From the NCBI RefSeq assembly GCF_000016065.1, contig NC_009092.1:1550001-1614000 (forward strand): 64,000 nt of DNA. The letters run 5' to 3'. The stretch is from Shewanella loihica PV-4. Its GTDB lineage: Bacteria > Pseudomonadota > Gammaproteobacteria > Enterobacterales > Shewanellaceae. Position 1 is the first letter of the stretch; every line of letters starts with the position of its first letter. Made by a program: the position numbers and the translations under genes. Of this stretch, positions 54,284-62,599 are shown piece after piece. The notes beneath the pieces are model-generated. The model made no database searches. It was not told where the DNA came from and saw only the letters and a program-made list of their open reading frames with translations.

Positions 54284-55066
54284 ATGAAGTGTAAATGGAT
54301 TGCGTTGAGTCTGCTATTGGTTGGTGCCCAGGCGATGGCACAAACAGACACAAGCGATGAGCGTGCAACGGATAGCACCACAGCAGAAGTCACCATTATC
54401 TATAACGATGAGCGCGATCCCCTGGAAGGCTTTAACCGCGCCATGTGGGATTTCAACTATCAGTTTCTCGACAAATATTTCTATCGCCCCGTGGCTCATG
54501 GCTACAATGATATCTTGCCCAGGCCGGTGAAGACTGGTGTTAATAACTTCGTCCTCAACTTCGAAGAACCCAGTTCTATGGTGAATAACGCCCTGCAGGG
54601 CAAGTGGGGTTGGGCGGCCAATGCCGGCGGGCGGTTTACCATCAACACCACCATTGGTTTGTTAGGGGTGATCGATGTTGCCGACATGATGGGCCTGCAA
54701 CGTAAACAGGACGAGTTTAATGAGGTGTTAGGCTATTATGGTGTGCCTAACGGTCCTTACTTTATGGCACCGTTTTTAGGCCCCTATGTGACTCGAGAAT
54801 TGGCCTCAGACTGGGTGGATGGTCTCTATTTTCCGCTGTCTGAGTTGACCATGTGGCAATCCTTGGCCAAGTGGGGGCTGAAAAACCTACACAGGCGCGC
54901 ATCGGCGATTGACCAAGAAAGACTTGTCGATAATGCACTTGACCCCTACACTTTTGTTAAGGAAGCGTATTTTCAGCATCTTGACTATAAAGTTTATGAT
55001 GGCGACATACCCGTGTCGACTGATGATGACGAATTGCTCGACGAATACATGACAGAGCTTGATTAA
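54284..55066 (+). CDS. mlaA: Phospholipid-removal outer-membrane lipoprotein MlaA (VacJ)
   Basis: A 260-residue protein from the ATG at 54284, giving a signal peptide (MKCKWIALSLLLVGAQAMAQ); the longer frame from 54242 is rejected. The signal lacks the usual lipobox Cys, so lipidation is doubtful. MlaA core: DPLEGFNRAMWDFNYQFLDK, YRPVAHGYNDILPRPVKTGV, NNFVLNFEEPSSMVNNALQG. MlaA pulls misplaced phospholipids from the outer leaflet with the Mla pathway. It is divergent from the FliK-like gene; rssB follows 130 bases later. Confidence 0.93.
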   Translation: MKCKWIALSLLLVGAQAMAQTDTSDERATDSTTAEVTIIYNDERDPLEGFNRAMWDFNYQFLDKYFYRPVAHGYNDILPRPVKTGVNNFVLNFEEPSSMVNNALQGKWGWAANAGGRFTINTTIGLLGVIDVADMMGLQRKQDEFNEVLGYYGVPNGPYFMAPFLGPYVTRELASDWVDGLYFPLSELTMWQSLAKWGLKNLHRRASAIDQERLVDNALDPYTFVKEAYFQHLDYKVYDGDIPVSTDDDELLDEYMTELD

Positions 55067-55196
55067 CATCAGTGTCCCGCATAACCCATTGTTTCATAAT
55101 AGGCGAAGGAACTAGCGATAAGATGTTGCTTATCTAGGCGTATATGGATGTACTAGATTTTGCGGCTTAGCCAGAGTGCAAGCCTGGGGAAGCTAA

Positions 55197-56300
55197 ATGG
55201 CGTTAGAAGATCTAGTGATACTGTTAGTGGAAGACGACCCGGTATTTCGCAGTATTGTGGCCGCCTTCTTGACCAATCGCGGTGCGACCGTGATCGAGGC
55301 CGATGATGGTCAGCAGGGATTAGAGCGGTTTAGTCAGCACGATTTCGATATTGTACTGGCGGATCTCAGCATGCCTATCCTGGGTGGGCTGGATATGCTC
55401 AAGCAGATGATAAAGCGCAAGCCAGATACCCTTTCAATCGTCATTTCCGGTAACCAGGTGATGGCCGATGTGGTCGAGGCGCTCAGAGTGGGCGCAAGCG
55501 ATTACTTAGTTAAGCCGGTTAACGACCTCTGTCTTATCGAGAATGCTATCCGTCAATGTGTGGGCGGCAGTAGTCAGCAAGATGTGCAGCTGGAAGATCT
55601 CGACGAATTATCCTATCAAGAGTTGGAAGAGCACCTTAATCTGCTTGAGCAGAACGCCGAGGCAGCTAAGAGCGTTCAGCAGCAGCTGTTTCCTCCCTCT
55701 GTCATCGATTATCCCAAGGCCAAGATCGACTATAGCCTGTTCAAGCATGACGAGGTCAGCGCTTACTTTATCGATAGTGTCAATGTGGGCGAGCGTTATC
55801 TCATCATGTATATGGCGCATTTTCATCCCCAAGATAATCGCTGCGCCTTTGCGAGTGTACTGCTGAAGAGCTTTGTCAATCAGAAGCTTAAACAGTTTCG
55901 CAATGACAATACCGAAACTGTCATCGAGCCTTTCAATATGTTGAGTTACCTCAATGAGCGGATGAGTAAGTCGGGGTTAGATATCTATGTGGATATCGTC
56001 TATGCCGTGGTTGAGCTGACTCATTATCGGGCGTCTATCGCCCAGGCGGGGAAGGGGCTGAGATGCTATATCCGCAACGAAGAAGGCTTGATGCCGCTAG
56101 CGATGCCAGACGCTTTGCAGCTGGGTATTTTAGAGTGGGGCCAGCCCAGCACTCAGTTTCGAAACTTAATGCCGGGAGAGAGCCTGTGTGTGGCTTCTAG
56201 CAATATCGAGCATAGGGATATGTTACTCAATGATGAGTTTGTCGGTTTGAGCTATAGCCCTGAGGTTGCCCCTGGTGGCTATGTGCAGATGAGCTTCTAG
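55197..56300 (+). CDS. rssB: RssB-like response regulator (sigma-S adaptor type)
   Basis: A 367-residue protein. The receiver domain (1-120) has D56 (IVLADLSMPILGG) and Lys in DYLVKPVND. A signalling helix (residues ~140-165) leads into a PP2C-type domain (about 165-365). Its sequence and size follow E. coli RssB (337 residues), whose phosphatase domain is inactive and which hands RpoS to ClpXP. The metal-binding aspartates of true PP2C are not evident here. No STAS partner gene lies beside it, unlike partner-switch regulators. Confidence 0.82.
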   Translation: MALEDLVILLVEDDPVFRSIVAAFLTNRGATVIEADDGQQGLERFSQHDFDIVLADLSMPILGGLDMLKQMIKRKPDTLSIVISGNQVMADVVEALRVGASDYLVKPVNDLCLIENAIRQCVGGSSQQDVQLEDLDELSYQELEEHLNLLEQNAEAAKSVQQQLFPPSVIDYPKAKIDYSLFKHDEVSAYFIDSVNVGERYLIMYMAHFHPQDNRCAFASVLLKSFVNQKLKQFRNDNTETVIEPFNMLSYLNERMSKSGLDIYVDIVYAVVELTHYRASIAQAGKGLRCYIRNEEGLMPLAMPDALQLGILEWGQPSTQFRNLMPGESLCVASSNIEHRDMLLNDEFVGLSYSPEVAPGGYVQMSF

Positions 56301-56341
56301 TTATTCCTCGAAATTTTTCCATTTTCACCAAGTCTAAAAAC

Positions 56342-56370
56342 AAAAAACGCCACATTGAGTGGCGTTTTTT
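56342..56370. terminator. Bidirectional terminator between rssB and the POT transporter
   Basis: Perfect stem AAAAAACGCCAC / GTGGCGTTTTTT with loop ATTGA. A runs and T runs flank it, so it serves both convergent genes. Confidence 0.95.
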
Positions 56371-56405
56371 ATGGAATTAAATTTTAGTTATCTAGCGATA
56401 AGTCA

Positions 56406-57875
56406 TTAGCGCTTAATTGCTTCATGCTCGGCAGTGATAGCAATCTCTTCTTCTAAGGCTTCTTCTTCTGTGTGGTGGCTATCTTCGGCGCCATGCATCC
56501 AGTCAACCAGTTTATCCGCCATGAAGTAGAGGATAACGCCTGACAGTGCGGCCGTGATAGCGATACCGGCGAAGATAGACATAGCGTTGGCTAGCTGCTC
56601 CTCTTTTGCACCACCATGGCCGATGAATGAACCGATGATACCGCCAATCTTGTTAGCCGCGGCAACAAACAGGAACCATGCACCCATCATGAGTGATGCG
56701 ATACGCAGTGGAGCCAGCTTAGTGACCATAGACAGGCCGATTGGAGAGAGACATAGTTCACCCATGGTGTGGAAGAAATAAGCACCTACCAACCACCACA
56801 TGCTTGACTTGGCATTAGCGTCACCGCCCATCTCGAGTACCGCACCGATCATGAACAGGAAGCCTGTTGCAAGCAGTACCAGGCCTAGCGCGAATTTCAC
56901 CGGAGAGTTTGGCTCTCTGTCACCCAGGCGAACCCAGATAGAGGCAACTACAGGGGCGAAGATCACGATGAACATAGCGTTCAGCGATTGGAACCAGGTA
57001 GTTGGGACTTCCCAGCTGCCGATCATACGGTCGGTGAAGTCGTTGGTGAAGAGGTTCATTAGGCCACCGGCTTGCTCGAAGCCTGCCCAGAAGATAATGG
57101 TAAACAGACCCATGACCATGATCACTTTGATGCGATCACGCTCAACTTTGGTTAGCGGCTCTTTGCGCACTTCACCTTTTTCTGCTGCTCTCTGCTTTTC
57201 AAGTTGGGCGGCTGGTACACGACCGATATCGCCTAGCAGCTTTTGTGCGAACAGGAACTGGATGATCAGTGAGAGGATCATACCGATACCGGCGCAGATG
57301 AAGCCTGCTTGGAAGTTACCATCGAAGTAAGCCACGACCGAACCAACTATGATGCCCGACAGGAAGGCACCTACGTTAATACCCATGTAGAAGATGGTGA
57401 ATGCACCGTCTCGGCGGTGATCGCCTTCTTCATAGAGGTCACCTACCATGGTAGAGATGTTTGGCTTGAATAGGCCGTTACCTAAGATTAGGACGCCCAG
57501 ACCAACATAGAAGACTTCAGTTTCCATGCCTTGTACCCAAGCGTGAGGAGTACCAAGAATAAATTGACCAGCGGCCATCAGGGCGCCACCTATCATGATG
57601 GCTTTACGTTGACCTAGGAATGTATCGGCGAGCCAGCCACCGATGAGGGGAGTCAGATAAACAAGACCTGTGAATGTACCATAAAGATTTAGGGCGTCTG
57701 CCTGGGTCCAACCTAGACCGTGACCACCTTGGGATTGTACTGCATCGACGAGATAAAGTACCAGGATGGCTCGCATCGCATAGTAACTGAAACGTTCCCA
57801 TAACTCAGTTGTAAACAACAGGAACAGTCCCTTAGGATGGCCGAGCATCGTACCTTGGGGTTTTGCTGCACTCAT
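56406..57875 (-). CDS. Proton-dependent oligopeptide transporter (POT/PTR2 family)
   Basis: A 489-residue membrane protein with about 12-14 hydrophobic segments. The signature ELWERFSYYAMRAILVLYL holds the ExxER motif that couples protons, followed by PLIGGWLADTFLGQRKAIMI. It imports di- and tripeptides with H+, as DtpA/TppB do. The C-terminus is a charged tail (HTEEEALEEEIAITAEHEA). It stands alone on the minus strand, convergent with rssB. Substrate preference cannot be told from sequence. Confidence 0.93.
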   Translation of the reverse strand: MSAAKPQGTMLGHPKGLFLLFTTELWERFSYYAMRAILVLYLVDAVQSQGGHGLGWTQADALNLYGTFTGLVYLTPLIGGWLADTFLGQRKAIMIGGALMAAGQFILGTPHAWVQGMETEVFYVGLGVLILGNGLFKPNISTMVGDLYEEGDHRRDGAFTIFYMGINVGAFLSGIIVGSVVAYFDGNFQAGFICAGIGMILSLIIQFLFAQKLLGDIGRVPAAQLEKQRAAEKGEVRKEPLTKVERDRIKVIMVMGLFTIIFWAGFEQAGGLMNLFTNDFTDRMIGSWEVPTTWFQSLNAMFIVIFAPVVASIWVRLGDREPNSPVKFALGLVLLATGFLFMIGAVLEMGGDANAKSSMWWLVGAYFFHTMGELCLSPIGLSMVTKLAPLRIASLMMGAWFLFVAAANKIGGIIGSFIGHGGAKEEQLANAMSIFAGIAITAALSGVILYFMADKLVDWMHGAEDSHHTEEEALEEEIAITAEHEAIKR

Positions 57876-58452
57876 GTAAGTCTTCCACCTTCAGCTTGTG
57901 ATTGCCTACATAACAAAAACTATGTAGAAAAATGGTTGTTGCTAATATAGCTCGCTTGTTGGATAGATACGCTCTATTAGTCTAACTTGATGAAAATGTT
58001 ATCTAATCTGTCTTTTTGCGTTCTAAGCTTGTTGCGAGAATTTATTATATTTTAATATTTAGGGTATTAAATTTTATCAAACCCATCTTATATACCCTTT
58101 TCATCGCCTAAAAGTCAATTTACCTGGGTTAACTGACCAACAAATCATCACTGGTTGGAGGGGCTAGGGCATGATTGTTCATGGTCTGTTGCGCTTAGCA
58201 GAAAGATTTGACCTGAGTTAACAAAGTGGGTGGGAAAAATAGAGGAAAAACGCTCTTTTCTTTGACCTAGAGTATTTGCTATGATTTCGGCCGTGAATTG
58301 GATGTCACCTGAATTATCTCGTTATCTTTGCGTTGCGCGTTATTCTGAGCGTCTTGCAAAACACAGCAATTGTGAAAGTAAGTCCGCAGTGGTTTCTGTC
58401 ATAGCGGTTATTAAGTGTTAGCTAACGATAAAACTAGGTTTTTAAGGAAATT
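57876..58452. promoter_or_regulatory. 577-base intergenic region between the peptide transporter and rfaH
   Basis: Divergent regulatory region, AT-rich. It contains two copies of ACCTGRGTTAAC as direct repeats (58122-58133 and 58211-58222, 89 bases apart) that may be operators. The rfaH promoter candidate is described separately; no clear promoter was resolved for the transporter. No gene is seen here. Confidence 0.5.
58257..58285 (+). promoter_or_regulatory. Candidate extended -10 promoter of rfaH
   Basis: TTTGCTATGAT carries TG-N-TATGAT (58277-58285), a good extended -10; the -35 position reads TTTCTT. It implies a ~160-base 5' leader on rfaH. Confidence 0.5.
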
Positions 58453-58980
58453 ATGAAGTCTTGGTATCTTGTGTATTGCAAACCTCGCGGCGAAACGCGT
58501 GCGCAGCAAAATCTTGCATTGCAACAGATAGAGACCTACCTGCCCACTCTCCCGCAACAGATCACTAAGTCCGGCAAAAACAGCGTAAAACGTCTACCGC
58601 TATTTCCCTGTTACCTGTTTATCTATTTCGACCCGCTAGAGATCAGCGTAAGTAAGATTCACTCGACACGAGGCGTGTCTCGAATCATAGGTTGCCGAGA
58701 AGAGATGACGGCGATCGACGATGCCATAGTGCATTCCATCAGGATGCGTGAGGCCAAGCTGCTTAACGCGTTGCAATTGCCCAGTGATGATTTGTTGAGT
58801 GGCAACGCTGAGCCTAGGTTGTCTGTTGGCGATAAGGTGAAGTTTGTTGAAGGGCCATTTAAGGAGCTCGAAGGGATCTTCGAAGAGCAGAGTGGCGATA
58901 AGCGCTGTCACATTCTTTTTGAGATCATGGGCCAGCAAAAGAGGGTGTCGGTCTCAAGAGTCAGTATCAAGGGTATTTGA
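58453..58980 (+). CDS. rfaH: Transcription antiterminator RfaH
   Basis: A 175-residue NusG paralogue. N-terminal NGN domain: MKSWYLVYCKPRGETRAQQN, QIETYLPTLPQ, RLPLFPCYLFIYF and STRGVSRIIG. The C-terminal KOW-type domain (about 118-175) has DKVKFVEGPFKELEGIFEEQ. RfaH joins RNA polymerase at ops elements, suppresses pausing and termination, and recruits ribosomes to poorly translated surface-polysaccharide mRNA. Two ops elements lie 450-540 bases downstream, so it probably controls the adjacent operon directly. AAGGA precedes the ATG. Confidence 0.93.
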   Translation: MKSWYLVYCKPRGETRAQQNLALQQIETYLPTLPQQITKSGKNSVKRLPLFPCYLFIYFDPLEISVSKIHSTRGVSRIIGCREEMTAIDDAIVHSIRMREAKLLNALQLPSDDLLSGNAEPRLSVGDKVKFVEGPFKELEGIFEEQSGDKRCHILFEIMGQQKRVSVSRVSIKGI

Positions 58981-59426
58981 GAAAGGTAGCTGATTGAGTA
59001 GCTTCTGATTGGTCAAATAGCACTTTGAAGCAATACGTAGACGTTTATAAGGGATAAGAAGTAGGTCGTTGGCGCTAATCTTTGTAAGAGATCTGCTATA
59101 ACGCGCGATTCGTTGTTAGATTAATCTTCCCGTTTTGTTGGTGTTTTGGTTATTCGGTAACAGATTTTGGTCGTTGAAGGCCTGTATTGAGTGATTTTAA
59201 GCTGATTGTGCTTACCGCATTCGATTGTATTAAACGATTGACGAGTATATGAGCAGTAATTGTCATTTTGTTCCAGTACAATGAATCGCTTTTCTTCAAG
59301 ATAGCGCAAAAGTACTTTGTTTAATGTGTCATTTTGTAGGGCATCTTAACCAAATTATTTTAGTAAAGAGTGATTTAAAAGTTGAATTTCGCGTGGCGAA
59401 GGGCATGTTGGGAGCCGTAACCTATG

Positions 59427-59438
59427 GGCGGTAGCGTG
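59427..59438 (+). promoter_or_regulatory. ops element 1 (RfaH recruitment site)
   Basis: GGCGGTAGCGTG is an exact match to the ops core known from JUMPStart sequences upstream of capsule and O-antigen clusters. The hairpin TGCCC-GCA-GGGCA follows directly. Confidence 0.9.
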
Positions 59439-59509
59439 CCCGCAGGGCATCGAATGAAAAGTTTCATTCGTTAAGCGATAGCCGAAGGCCTCTGGCCGCC
59501 ATGCGGATC

Positions 59510-59518
59510 GGTAGCGTG
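59510..59518 (+). promoter_or_regulatory. ops element 2 (second RfaH site)
   Basis: GGTAGCGTG, the conserved 3' part of ops, preceded by GGATC in place of GGC. It is 83 bases downstream of ops 1 in register, and followed by its own hairpin TGCCT-GAA-AGGCA, so the ops-hairpin unit is duplicated. Confidence 0.75.
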
Positions 59519-59558
59519 CCTGAAAGGCAAAGACAGAACAGTTTCTGTCTTTTAGTGG

Positions 59559-59597
59559 AAGCTGCTAATGATTGTCAGGAACCATCATTAGCAGCTT
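59559..59597 (+). terminator. 14-bp stem-loop in the polysaccharide leader
   Basis: AAGCTGCTAATGAT pairs perfectly with ATCATTAGCAGCTT around an 11-base loop, followed by TAG rather than a T run. It lies 40 bases after ops 2 and about 155 bases before the first gene. It may be an attenuator or pause signal that RfaH overcomes. Confidence 0.55.
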
Positions 59598-59751
59598 TAG
59601 CTGGCTTGAAAAGTGAAGTACAGGATGTACTGAGTCAGATCCCCGCCACATGGGCATGTATCGTGTCCGAATGCCAGTAATTGGCTTAGATTTTATCTGC
59701 TTAAGCCGGAAAGTTTTATTTAGACCTTGCCTTTATCAATGGAGAGTATCG

Positions 59752-62514
59752 GTGTTACAACGAACCAAAAAAGTCATTATAACAGCGGTTGCCGCACTGT
59801 TTTTGGTGGGGACCCAGGTGCAGGCCATCACGCCTTCGCCGCAAATGATAGAGCAGTTTAAAAATCTGCCAGCTTCTGAGCAGCAAAGACTTGCCCGCCA
59901 GTATGGAATCGATCCTGCGATGCTCGGCGGCGCGAGTGTATCGCAGCAAAATCTCGATAATCCGCAAGTCGTTCAGCCTCGAGTAAATGATCAATTTAGT
60001 CAGCCTCGTGCAACTAATGACGTGGTCGATCATTCCCGCGATGCGGCTAATGAACTTAATTTCTCACAGGATGAACAGAAGAAGCAGCTAGCACGTTTTG
60101 GTTATGAGCTTTTTCAAGGTGAACCTACCACTTTTGCGCCCGTCTCTGACGTGCCAGTTCCTGGTGAATATTTGGTTGGTCCTGGCGACAGAATTAAGGT
60201 ACAGCTCTTTGGCAAAGAGAATAAAGAATATGACCTGGTGATTAATCGAGAGGGGAGCATTCAATTCCCCGAACTAGGTCCTATCTCAGTAGCGGGTTTA
60301 AGTTTTGCCGAGCTTCGAGAGTCTCTGAGTCATCGTATTTCTCAGCAGATGATAGGGATTGAGTCGAACATCACCATGGGTGAGCTACGCTCTATTCGTA
60401 TCTTTATCGCGGGTGATGCCTATAAGCCAGGTTCATACACCGTCTCGAGTCTGTCTACTATCACCCAAGCGTTGTTTGTCGCAGGCGGGGTGAACGAGAT
60501 TGGTTCACTGCGTAACATTCAGGTCAAGCGTAACGGAAAACTAGTCGGCAGCATGGATCTGTATGATCTACTTATGCGAGGTGATGCGTCGGGAGACATA
60601 CGTTTGCGTTCAGGCGATGTAGTGTTTATTCCCCCAGTAGGTGGGCTCGTAAGTATTACTGGCGAAGTGCGTCGCCCTGCTATCTACGAGCTAAAACGTA
60701 ACGAAACGGTTGCCGATATCGTCGCTATGGCCGCTGGCGTGAAACCCGGTGCCTATCCAAAGAGCAGTAGCATAGAGCGATATAATAGTAATGGCCTTCG
60801 CAGTATCGTGAATGTCGATCTGACTTCTACTCAAGGTAAATCAACAAAGGCCCAAGCCGGTGACTTTATTCGCGTAAAAAATGCTTCTGGTCAGTTTGAA
60901 GATGCCATTACCGTGGTTGGTGCCGTCGTTCGACCAGGAAAATATCAATGGTTTGATGGCCAAAAAGTAAGCGATCTTCTGCCGTCACTTTGGGGCGATC
61001 TTTCAATTTCAGCCGATCTCAATTATGCGATTATTGTGAGAGAGGTGAATCGCTACGGAAAGGTTAAGGTACTTCAATTCTCTCCTAGCCGCGCTATCGC
61101 CGAGAAAGATGTCACGCAAGATTTGTTATTAGCCCCTCGTGATAAGGTCATGCTGTTCAACTATAGCGATGATACACAAAATCGTTACGAGCTTAATAAG
61201 TTGGTTAAACATAGAGTTAAAAAGGTGACCTCACTTACGGGTGATAGCCTTGTAGGTAATGATCTGTTTAAGGCTGGCTTCTCTCAGCTCGATAAGATGC
61301 AACTTTCACAACGTAGTCAAATTGGTGGTGTAGTTGTAGCTAAAGAAGCGCCTGATGATAAAGAGCAGCTTGTAAAGGGTGAAGTCAATAAGATGCTGGC
61401 TAACCTATTTGAGGATAAGGAGCTCATTAAGCTTAGTGGCTCAATGAATCGTAGTGAGCTGCTTTATCCCGTTGTTGCACAGCTAGCTGCTCAAGGTAAC
61501 TCAGATAAAGGCACGCAAGTCGTCGCCATCAGCGGTAAGGTACGTCATCCAGGTGTGTATCCCCTTTCTCAAGGGGCTAAGGTTAAAGACTTAGTCATTG
61601 CTGCGGGTGGATTGGTTGAAGGTGCCTACACGGCTCGAGCAGAATTGACTACTACGGTAATTGGAAGCGAAGAGTCTAGCGTTAACCATTCAAGTGTTAA
61701 TTTAGATGACGCATTGGCAGGGATTGATAGTGCCAATGTGGTGTTAAGTTCCAGAGACATCTTGACGGTAATGACAACGCCTGATTGGCAGGAAAACAAG
61801 GCGGTTGAGATTCGTGGTGAGGTAAAATTCCCAGGCATGTATAACATTCGCCGTGGTGAAACGCTTGCCGACGTGATCGATCGTGCAGGTGGCTTTACTC
61901 AGTACGCGTATTTACCTTCTTCTGTGTTTGTTCGCGAGTCAGTGCGTCAACAAGAACAGCTGGAAATTAAAAAGCTTGCCGATCAACTTAGACGAGACAT
62001 AGCTACTCGCGGTGTATCTAAAGATGGCAATGTGGTGAATTACAGCGATGCAAAAATGATGCTTACCGACCTTGAAAACATCAAGGCGGTAGGCCGTTTG
62101 GTTGTTGATTTGTCTGCTATATCGATTGGTATCGAACAGGCCGATATTCAGCTTGAAGATCAAGATATTCTTTATGTGCCGTCGGTCAAGCAGACGATTG
62201 CGGTAATGGGTGAGGTGCAACACGCTGCCACTCATAGGTTTAAAGAAGGCTTAACGTTAGATCAGTATCTTGAGATGTCTGGTGGAGCCAGAGAGCGCGC
62301 CGATGAAGACAGAACCTACATTATTAAGGCAAATGGTTCGGTGCTCCTCCCGAATCGTTCAATGTGGTTTAGCAGTAATACTGAGCTCAATCCTGGTGAC
62401 ACCATTATTGTACCGCTGGATACAGAGTATAAAGATAACCTCACACTCTGGACCCAGGTTACCGGCATTATTTATAACAGCGCCGTTGCATTGGCCACGA
62501 TTGCCAAACTATAG
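59752..62514 (+). CDS. Polysaccharide export outer-membrane protein (Wza/OtnA-like, multiple SLBB domains)
   Basis: A 920-residue protein from the GTG at 59752, with GGAG 7 bases upstream; a longer frame from 59650 is rejected. Signal peptide: VIITAVAALFLVGTQVQA. The Poly_export domain (about 130-210, VPGEYLVGPGDRIKVQLFGK) is followed by several SLBB-type segments (IFIAGDAYKPGSYTVSSLST, ITGEVRRPAIYELKRNETVA, AISGKVRHPGVYPLSQGAKV, EIRGEVKFPGMYNIRRGETL, VMGEVQHAATHRFKEGLTLD). It is much longer than E. coli Wza (379) and resembles V. cholerae O139 OtnA. It probably forms the export channel for a capsule or O-antigen-like polymer. Confidence 0.9.
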   Translation: MLQRTKKVIITAVAALFLVGTQVQAITPSPQMIEQFKNLPASEQQRLARQYGIDPAMLGGASVSQQNLDNPQVVQPRVNDQFSQPRATNDVVDHSRDAANELNFSQDEQKKQLARFGYELFQGEPTTFAPVSDVPVPGEYLVGPGDRIKVQLFGKENKEYDLVINREGSIQFPELGPISVAGLSFAELRESLSHRISQQMIGIESNITMGELRSIRIFIAGDAYKPGSYTVSSLSTITQALFVAGGVNEIGSLRNIQVKRNGKLVGSMDLYDLLMRGDASGDIRLRSGDVVFIPPVGGLVSITGEVRRPAIYELKRNETVADIVAMAAGVKPGAYPKSSSIERYNSNGLRSIVNVDLTSTQGKSTKAQAGDFIRVKNASGQFEDAITVVGAVVRPGKYQWFDGQKVSDLLPSLWGDLSISADLNYAIIVREVNRYGKVKVLQFSPSRAIAEKDVTQDLLLAPRDKVMLFNYSDDTQNRYELNKLVKHRVKKVTSLTGDSLVGNDLFKAGFSQLDKMQLSQRSQIGGVVVAKEAPDDKEQLVKGEVNKMLANLFEDKELIKLSGSMNRSELLYPVVAQLAAQGNSDKGTQVVAISGKVRHPGVYPLSQGAKVKDLVIAAGGLVEGAYTARAELTTTVIGSEESSVNHSSVNLDDALAGIDSANVVLSSRDILTVMTTPDWQENKAVEIRGEVKFPGMYNIRRGETLADVIDRAGGFTQYAYLPSSVFVRESVRQQEQLEIKKLADQLRRDIATRGVSKDGNVVNYSDAKMMLTDLENIKAVGRLVVDLSAISIGIEQADIQLEDQDILYVPSVKQTIAVMGEVQHAATHRFKEGLTLDQYLEMSGGARERADEDRTYIIKANGSVLLPNRSMWFSSNTELNPGDTIIVPLDTEYKDNLTLWTQVTGIIYNSAVALATIAKL

Positions 62515-62599
62515 CCTTTACTATGAGCACTTTGATGAGCTTAGTTATCGAAGTGCTTTGTTTCTTCTTAGGATAATGAGACTCAGAGACACAAATTCT

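Larger units (their letters stand above)
58981..59751 (+). promoter_or_regulatory. Long leader/intergenic region between rfaH and the polysaccharide operon
   Basis: A 771-base region without a convincing gene. The first ~400 bases are AT-rich and probably hold the operon promoter, which could not be fixed. From 59427 on it carries two ops elements, each followed by a small hairpin, then larger stem-loops (59450-59469, 59531-59550, 59559-59597). This is the layout of an RfaH-dependent leader (JUMPStart). Confidence 0.7.

Noticed and set aside
59121-59309. 62-codon minus-strand frame in the rfaH-wza leader
   Set aside because: No ribosome-binding site of note, no recognisable motif, and it lies in the probable leader/promoter of the polysaccharide operon.
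62270-62599. N-terminal extension of the Wzz frame into the exporter gene
   Set aside because: It overlaps the end of the SLBB exporter and would put 110 unrelated residues before the Wzz membrane segment. Starts at 62576 or 62600 are much better.
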